Assembly (NCBI RefSeq): GCF_009863025.1
Contig: NZ_WWIR01000525.1
Coordinates: 1-33,808 of the forward strand
Direction of reading: 5' to 3'
Source: Streptomyces sp. SID4985
GTDB lineage: Bacteria > Actinomycetota > Actinomycetes > Streptomycetales > Streptomycetaceae
Length of the DNA: 33,808 nt
Shown here: piece by piece, positions 30,683 to 33,808 of the stretch
Numbering within the stretch: position 1 is the stretch's first letter
Layout of the letters: each line of letters opens with the position of its first letter
Notes under the pieces: model-generated
What the model was told of the DNA's origin: nothing
Database searches by the model: none
The model's input: the letters and a program-made list of their open reading frames with translations, nothing else
Translations under genes and position numbers: made by a program

Positions 30683-30901
30683 GTTCCAAGGCTCCCGATC
30701 GGGATCCTCGCCCAGCAGTCTCGCCGCGGCCACGCAGAGGTCTCTGCCGAAGAGCTGGTTGCTGCCCCGTTCGGAACCCCAGAGGTCGGAGGCTGCTTGC
30801 GCCACAGCGCGCCAGGTGTAGTCCTCGTCGCATCGCCATGTGCGGATCCGATCGGCCATCTCCGGTGTGATCGTCGCCGGGTCCACGGGGTTGGGTGTCA
30901 T
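30680..30901 (-). CDS. 73-aa HTH-like small protein
   Basis: A 73-aa protein (TPNPVDPATITPEMADRIRTWRCDEDYTWRAVAQAASDLWGS, then NQLFGRDLCVAAARLLGEDPDREPW). The MADRIRTWR ... YTWRAVAQAASDLWG part looks like a homeodomain-like or resolvase-type HTH. ATG at 30901 is preceded by AAGG at 8 nt. No family name recalled. It lies 67 bp downstream of cebR on the same strand. Confidence 0.7.
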   Translation of the reverse strand: MTPNPVDPATITPEMADRIRTWRCDEDYTWRAVAQAASDLWGSERGSNQLFGRDLCVAAARLLGEDPDREPWN

Positions 30902-30968
30902 CCCGGCGACCTTAGGAGCGGTGCGGAGGAGGCTGCCACCGGATTACGCCAGGGAACAGAGAGCACGA

Positions 30969-32027
30969 CTACCCCGACTCCCGCCCCACCAACTCCGTAG
31001 GCAGCACCACATGCCTCCGCTCCAACCCCCGCGCAGCCGCCGGACGGCGATCCGCTATCTCCTCCAGGAGCAGGCCGATCATCGCGCGGCCCATCTCCTC
31101 GATCGGCTGGCGGACGCTGGTCAGGGGTGGGTCCATGTGGCGGGCGATGGCGGAGTCGTCGTAGCCGATCAGGGCCACGTCCTCCGGGATGCGGCGGCCC
31201 GCTTCGCGCAGGATCTGGCGGGCGCCCGCCGCCGTGACGTCGGAGCCGGCGAAGACCGCGTCGAGGTCGGGGCGGCGGGAGAGGAGGGCCGCCATCGCGC
31301 GGCGGCCGCCTTCCTCCGTGAAGTCGCCGGGTTCCAGGAGGAGTTCGTCCGGAGCCACGCCCGCCGACCGCAGCGCGTCCCGGTAGCCGTCCACCCGTCG
31401 CTGGGCGCCGTACACGTCGGGGCGGCCGGTGATGTGGGCGATGCGGCGGCAGCCACGAGCCAGCAAGTGAGAGACCGCCGCGTGCGCGCCGCCGTAGTTG
31501 TCGGAGTCGACCGAGGTGAGGGTCTCGCCCGCCGAGCGGGGGCCGCTGATCACGGCCGGGATCTCCAGGCGGTCGAGGAGGTCGGGGAGGGGGTCGTCGG
31601 CGTGGACGGAGACGAGGAGGACGCCGTCGACGCGGTGGGCGGAGAGGTAGTCCGCGAGCCGCTGCCGCTTGCGGTCGCTGCCCGCGAAGATGAGGATCAA
31701 CTGCCATTCAGTGTCGGCGAGTTCGGCGCCTACGCCGCTCAGCATGTCGGAGAAGTACGGCTCCGCGAAGAAGCGGGTCTCCGGCTCGGGGACGACGAGC
31801 GCGATGGAGTCGGTGCGGTTGGCGGCGAGGGCGCGGGCGGCGGTGTTGGGGACGTAGCCCAGCTCCTCGACGGCGGCCTCGACGGCGGCGCGGGTCGCGT
31901 CGCTGACCCGGGGGGAGCCGTTGATCACCCGGGAGACCGTGCCCCGGCCCACCCCGGCACGGGCGGCAACCTCCTCGAGCGTGGGCCGTCCCCCGCTCCG
32001 GCCGCCCCGCGCTCCGTGGCTCGCCAT
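30969..32027 (-). CDS. cebR: Cellobiose-responsive LacI repressor CebR
   Basis: A 352-aa LacI/GalR repressor. The N-terminal HTH and hinge (~12-60: RPTLEEVAARAGVGRGTVSRVINGSPRVSDATRAAVEAAVEELGYVPN) are followed by a periplasmic-binding-like sensor (SIALVVPEPETRFFAEPYFSDMLSGVG ... VDGVLLVSVHADDPLPDLLD ... ALIGYDDSAIARHMDPPLTSVRQPIEEMGR). The ATG at 32027 has GGAG 3 nt upstream and GAGAGG further back; the frame is open to 32183 but without HTH-family sequence. The perfect CebR box before the divergent cebE identifies it: CebR of S. griseus/S. scabies binds TGGGAGCGCTCCCA and is released by cello-oligosaccharides. Confidence 0.93.
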   Translation of the reverse strand: MASHGARGGRSGGRPTLEEVAARAGVGRGTVSRVINGSPRVSDATRAAVEAAVEELGYVPNTAARALAANRTDSIALVVPEPETRFFAEPYFSDMLSGVGAELADTEWQLILIFAGSDRKRQRLADYLSAHRVDGVLLVSVHADDPLPDLLDRLEIPAVISGPRSAGETLTSVDSDNYGGAHAAVSHLLARGCRRIAHITGRPDVYGAQRRVDGYRDALRSAGVAPDELLLEPGDFTEEGGRRAMAALLSRRPDLDAVFAGSDVTAAGARQILREAGRRIPEDVALIGYDDSAIARHMDPPLTSVRQPIEEMGRAMIGLLLEEIADRRPAAARGLERRHVVLPTELVGRESG

Positions 32028-32229
32028 GGACTCCGCCTCTCCCGCCAACACCCGTAACCCGTACCCGTATCCGTACATCCATCGGCGGCTCGCGCCGCCG
32101 TCCACACCCGCACCGCGGGTCGTTACCGCCCCTGGCCTGGAATGTAACAGTGCCCCGCACCACCGCCACCAGCCGCGTTCCACGCGGTCGTCCCGGAACT
32201 AATTAACAGCCCGATAACTGAAGGGACTT

Positions 32230-32245
32230 GGGAGTGCGCACTCCC
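32230..32245. promoter_or_regulatory. Second palindromic operator upstream of cebE
   Basis: GGGAGTGCGCACTCCC is a perfect 16-bp palindrome directly abutting the putative -35 TTGACA (32246-32251). It shares GGGAG/CTCCC ends with the CebR box but has a longer centre (TGCGCA rather than CG), so it may bind CebR weakly or another LacI-type factor. Confidence 0.7.
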
Positions 32246-32274
32246 TTGACACCCCGCGCCGGACGGACGACCCT
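32246..32274 (+). promoter_or_regulatory. cebE: Putative cebE promoter
   Basis: TTGACA (32246-32251), 17-bp spacer, GACCCT (32269-32274). The -35 is consensus, the -10 is poor. It is bracketed by the palindromes at 32230-32245 and 32288-32305, consistent with repression. Confidence 0.55.
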
Positions 32275-32287
32275 TCAACACATCACT

Positions 32288-32305
32288 CGTGGGAGCGCTC
32301 CCACG
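32288..32305. promoter_or_regulatory. CebR box
   Basis: CGTGGGAGCGCTCCCACG is an 18-bp perfect palindrome containing the exact CebR consensus TGGGAGCGCTCCCA (32290-32303). It lies ~13 bp downstream of the putative -10, over the transcription start region, so bound CebR would block cebE transcription. Confidence 0.92.
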
Positions 32306-32432
32306 GTACCTGACACCTACACATCCCGCACGTTCCCCGCCCGAGCCGCAGCGCGTACGAACGGGCCCAGCTCCAGAAGTAGTTCCATGCAGTTGGCCGG
32401 GGGGTCGGCACGTCAGGCAACAGGAGGACGCA

Positions 32433-33752
32433 ATGCGCACGGGTATCCGCAGGTCTCGCGGAACGGTGGCCCTGATGGCCGCCGCCGCGCTGACCACGGG
32501 GCTGCTGGCCGGCTGCTCCAAGGACTCGGACGACGGCTCGTCGAACGCGGACGACGGCGGCAACGGCAAGATCACGCTGACCGTCGGCACCTTCGGCGTC
32601 TTCGGCTACAAGCAGGCCGGCCTGTACGACGAGTACACGAAGCTCCACCCGGACATCTCCATCAAGGAGAACGTCACGACCCGTACCGACGTGTACTGGC
32701 CGAAGGTGCTCACCCGCCTCCAGGCGGGCGCGGGCGCCGACGACATCCAGGCCATCGAGGTCGGCAACATCACCGAGGCCGTGGACACCCAGGCGAGCAA
32801 ATTCGTCGACCTCGGCAAGGACGTCGACAAGTCCCAGTGGCTGGACTGGAAGCTCGCCCAGGCCACCACCAAGGACGGCAAGCTCATCGGCCTCGGCACG
32901 GACACCGGCCCGATGGCGGTCTGCTACCGCAAGGACCTCTTCGCGAAGGCCGGTCTGCCCACCGACCGCACCAAGCTCGCGGAGCTGTGGAAGGGCGACT
33001 GGTCGAAGTACGTCGACCTCGGCAAGCAGTACATGAAGAAGGCGCCGAAGGGCACCAAGTACGTCGACTCGGCGGCCTCGGTGTACAACGCGGCCCTGGG
33101 CGGCGCCTCCGTGCGCAACTACGACAAGGACGGCAAGGTCGTCTGGGACAAGTCCCCCGGTGTGAAGGCGTCCTGGGACGCCGCCATGACCGTGGCGACC
33201 AGCGACATGTCCGCCAAGCTGAAGCAGTTCGACCCGACCTGGGACAACGGCTTCGCCAACGGCACCTTCGCCACCGTCGCCTGCCCGGCCTGGATGATCG
33301 GCTACATCCAGGAGAAGTCCGGTGACTCGGGCAGCGGCAAGTGGGACGTGGCAGCGGCCCCGGCCGCGTCCAACTGGGGCGGCTCCTTCCTCGGCGTGCC
33401 GACCTCCAGCAAGCACCAGAAGGAGGCCGTCGCCCTGGCGAAGTGGCTGACCGCGCCCGCACAGCAGGCCAAGGTCTTCGCCAAGCAGGCCAGCTTCCCG
33501 TCGACCCCGGCGGCGTACGCGGGGCTGAAGCCCGCGCCCGCCACCGTCGCGTACTTCTCCGGCGCGCCGCTCACCCAGATCTTCTCCGACGCGGCGAAGA
33601 CCATCCCGGCCCAGCCGCTCGGCCCGAAGGACAAGCCGATCGACGCCGCGATCAGCGACATCGGCATCCTCCAGGTCGAGCAGAAGGGCAAGTCCCCGGC
33701 CGAGGGCTGGAAGGCGGCGTCCGCCGAGATCAAGGACGTGCTCGGCCAGTGA
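32433..33752 (+). CDS. cebE: Cellobiose/cellotriose-binding lipoprotein CebE
   Basis: A 439-aa sugar ABC transporter substrate-binding lipoprotein (family 1). Signal and lipobox are ALTTGLLAGC (Cys28). The bi-lobed domain contains KITLTVGTFGVFGYKQAGLYDEYTKLHPDISI, DDIQAIEVGNITEA, LGTDTGPMAVCYRKDLFAKAGLP and KHQKEAVALAKWLTAPAQQAKVFAKQASFPSTPAAY. AGGAGG lies upstream of the ATG. A CebR box in the promoter, cebR divergent and a permease start immediately downstream fit the cebEFG cello-oligosaccharide importer, which has no ATPase of its own and uses shared MsiK. Substrate is inferred from context. Confidence 0.92.
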   Translation: MRTGIRRSRGTVALMAAAALTTGLLAGCSKDSDDGSSNADDGGNGKITLTVGTFGVFGYKQAGLYDEYTKLHPDISIKENVTTRTDVYWPKVLTRLQAGAGADDIQAIEVGNITEAVDTQASKFVDLGKDVDKSQWLDWKLAQATTKDGKLIGLGTDTGPMAVCYRKDLFAKAGLPTDRTKLAELWKGDWSKYVDLGKQYMKKAPKGTKYVDSAASVYNAALGGASVRNYDKDGKVVWDKSPGVKASWDAAMTVATSDMSAKLKQFDPTWDNGFANGTFATVACPAWMIGYIQEKSGDSGSGKWDVAAAPAASNWGGSFLGVPTSSKHQKEAVALAKWLTAPAQQAKVFAKQASFPSTPAAYAGLKPAPATVAYFSGAPLTQIFSDAAKTIPAQPLGPKDKPIDAAISDIGILQVEQKGKSPAEGWKAASAEIKDVLGQ

Positions 33753-33808
33753 CGTCCAAAGAGGCTCTCGCGCATCCCGCGTCGAGCGCCGAGGCCGCGC
33801 CCGGCACC
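33749..33808 (+). CDS. cebF: Start of the ABC sugar permease CebF (partial)
   Basis: GTG at 33749 overlaps the cebE stop in GTGA and opens a frame to the window edge (MTSKEALAHPASSAEAAPGT). Only the cytosolic N-terminal tail of the expected permease is present; no membrane segment can be seen yet. Call rests on position and coupling, as in cebEFG operons. Confidence 0.6.
   Translation, partial: MTSKEALAHPASSAEAAPGT

Larger units (their letters stand above)
32028..32432. other. cebR-cebE divergent control region
   Basis: A 405-bp gene-free gap. It contains a run of CCGTA-based direct repeats (about 32050-32076) just upstream of cebR, the two palindromes at 32230-32245 and 32288-32305, and the putative cebE promoter between them. 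The cebE leader would be ~150 nt. No ORF with a ribosome site was seen. Confidence 0.6.

Noticed and set aside
27037..31000. Attachment-site duplicate of the tRNA-His 3' end
   Set aside because: Scanned by eye for GTCCCGTCACTCACCC or long parts of it; none found, and no integrase gene is present.
1..33808. CRISPR array or phage-defence operon
   Set aside because: No regularly spaced repeats with unique spacers and no cas, restriction-modification or abortive-infection proteins were recognised. The tandem repeats present are coding or very short.

Overview
The window is high-GC actinobacterial DNA and almost certainly a Streptomyces chromosome. Reasons: a complete desferrioxamine (desE, desABCD) locus with iron boxes, adpA with its single TTA (bldA-dependent) codon followed by orn, the cellobiose regulator and transporter pair cebR/cebE with a canonical operator, and a leucine-catabolism operon next to a TetR repressor. 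From memory, the gene order follows the S. coelicolor SCO277x-SCO2795 core region. No database search was possible.

Layout. 1-1.6 kb: tail of a PucR-type regulator, a phosphatase-family protein and a secreted Gly/His-repeat protein. 2-5.3 kb, minus strand: acyl-CoA thioesterase, acyl-CoA dehydrogenase acdH2, a Uma2-like protein and a TetR repressor. 5.4-11.1 kb, plus strand: accD1, biotin carboxylase, HMG-CoA lyase and acdH, a tightly packed branched-chain (leucine) degradation operon. Two GTTAA-type palindromes in the tetR/accD1 gap overlap the apparent leaderless tetR promoter. 11.1-12.4 kb: two small lipoprotein genes.

12.5-19.2 kb: desferrioxamine siderophore locus. desE (ferrioxamine-binding lipoprotein) and desABCD (lysine decarboxylase, N-hydroxylase, acyltransferase, NIS synthetase) each follow a near-perfect iron box. 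desF, which I expect between desE and desA, is absent; a 567-bp gap with a strong hairpin lies there. 19.3-23.2 kb: Tat-exported purple-acid-type phosphatase (minus), an 85-aa protein and glmS. 23.3-26.9 kb: universal stress protein, a small membrane protein, adpA and orn. The Shine-Dalgarno of orn sits inside a small hairpin.

26.96-30.9 kb: tRNA-His(GTG) followed by a compact accessory stretch. It holds a DinB-family protein, a three-gene XRE/DUF5753 - DUF6879 - small-protein cassette, and a divergent translationally coupled set (242-aa CxxC protein, 56-aa zinc-finger-like protein, and a YefM-antitoxin C-terminal remnant). An apparent transposase scar and another small ORF come next. The divergent promoter region carries helically phased TGTGCA/TGCACA half-sites. 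This is the least described part of the window.

31-33.8 kb: cebR (LacI family) diverges from cebE and the start of cebF. Two different perfect palindromes flank the likely cebE promoter.
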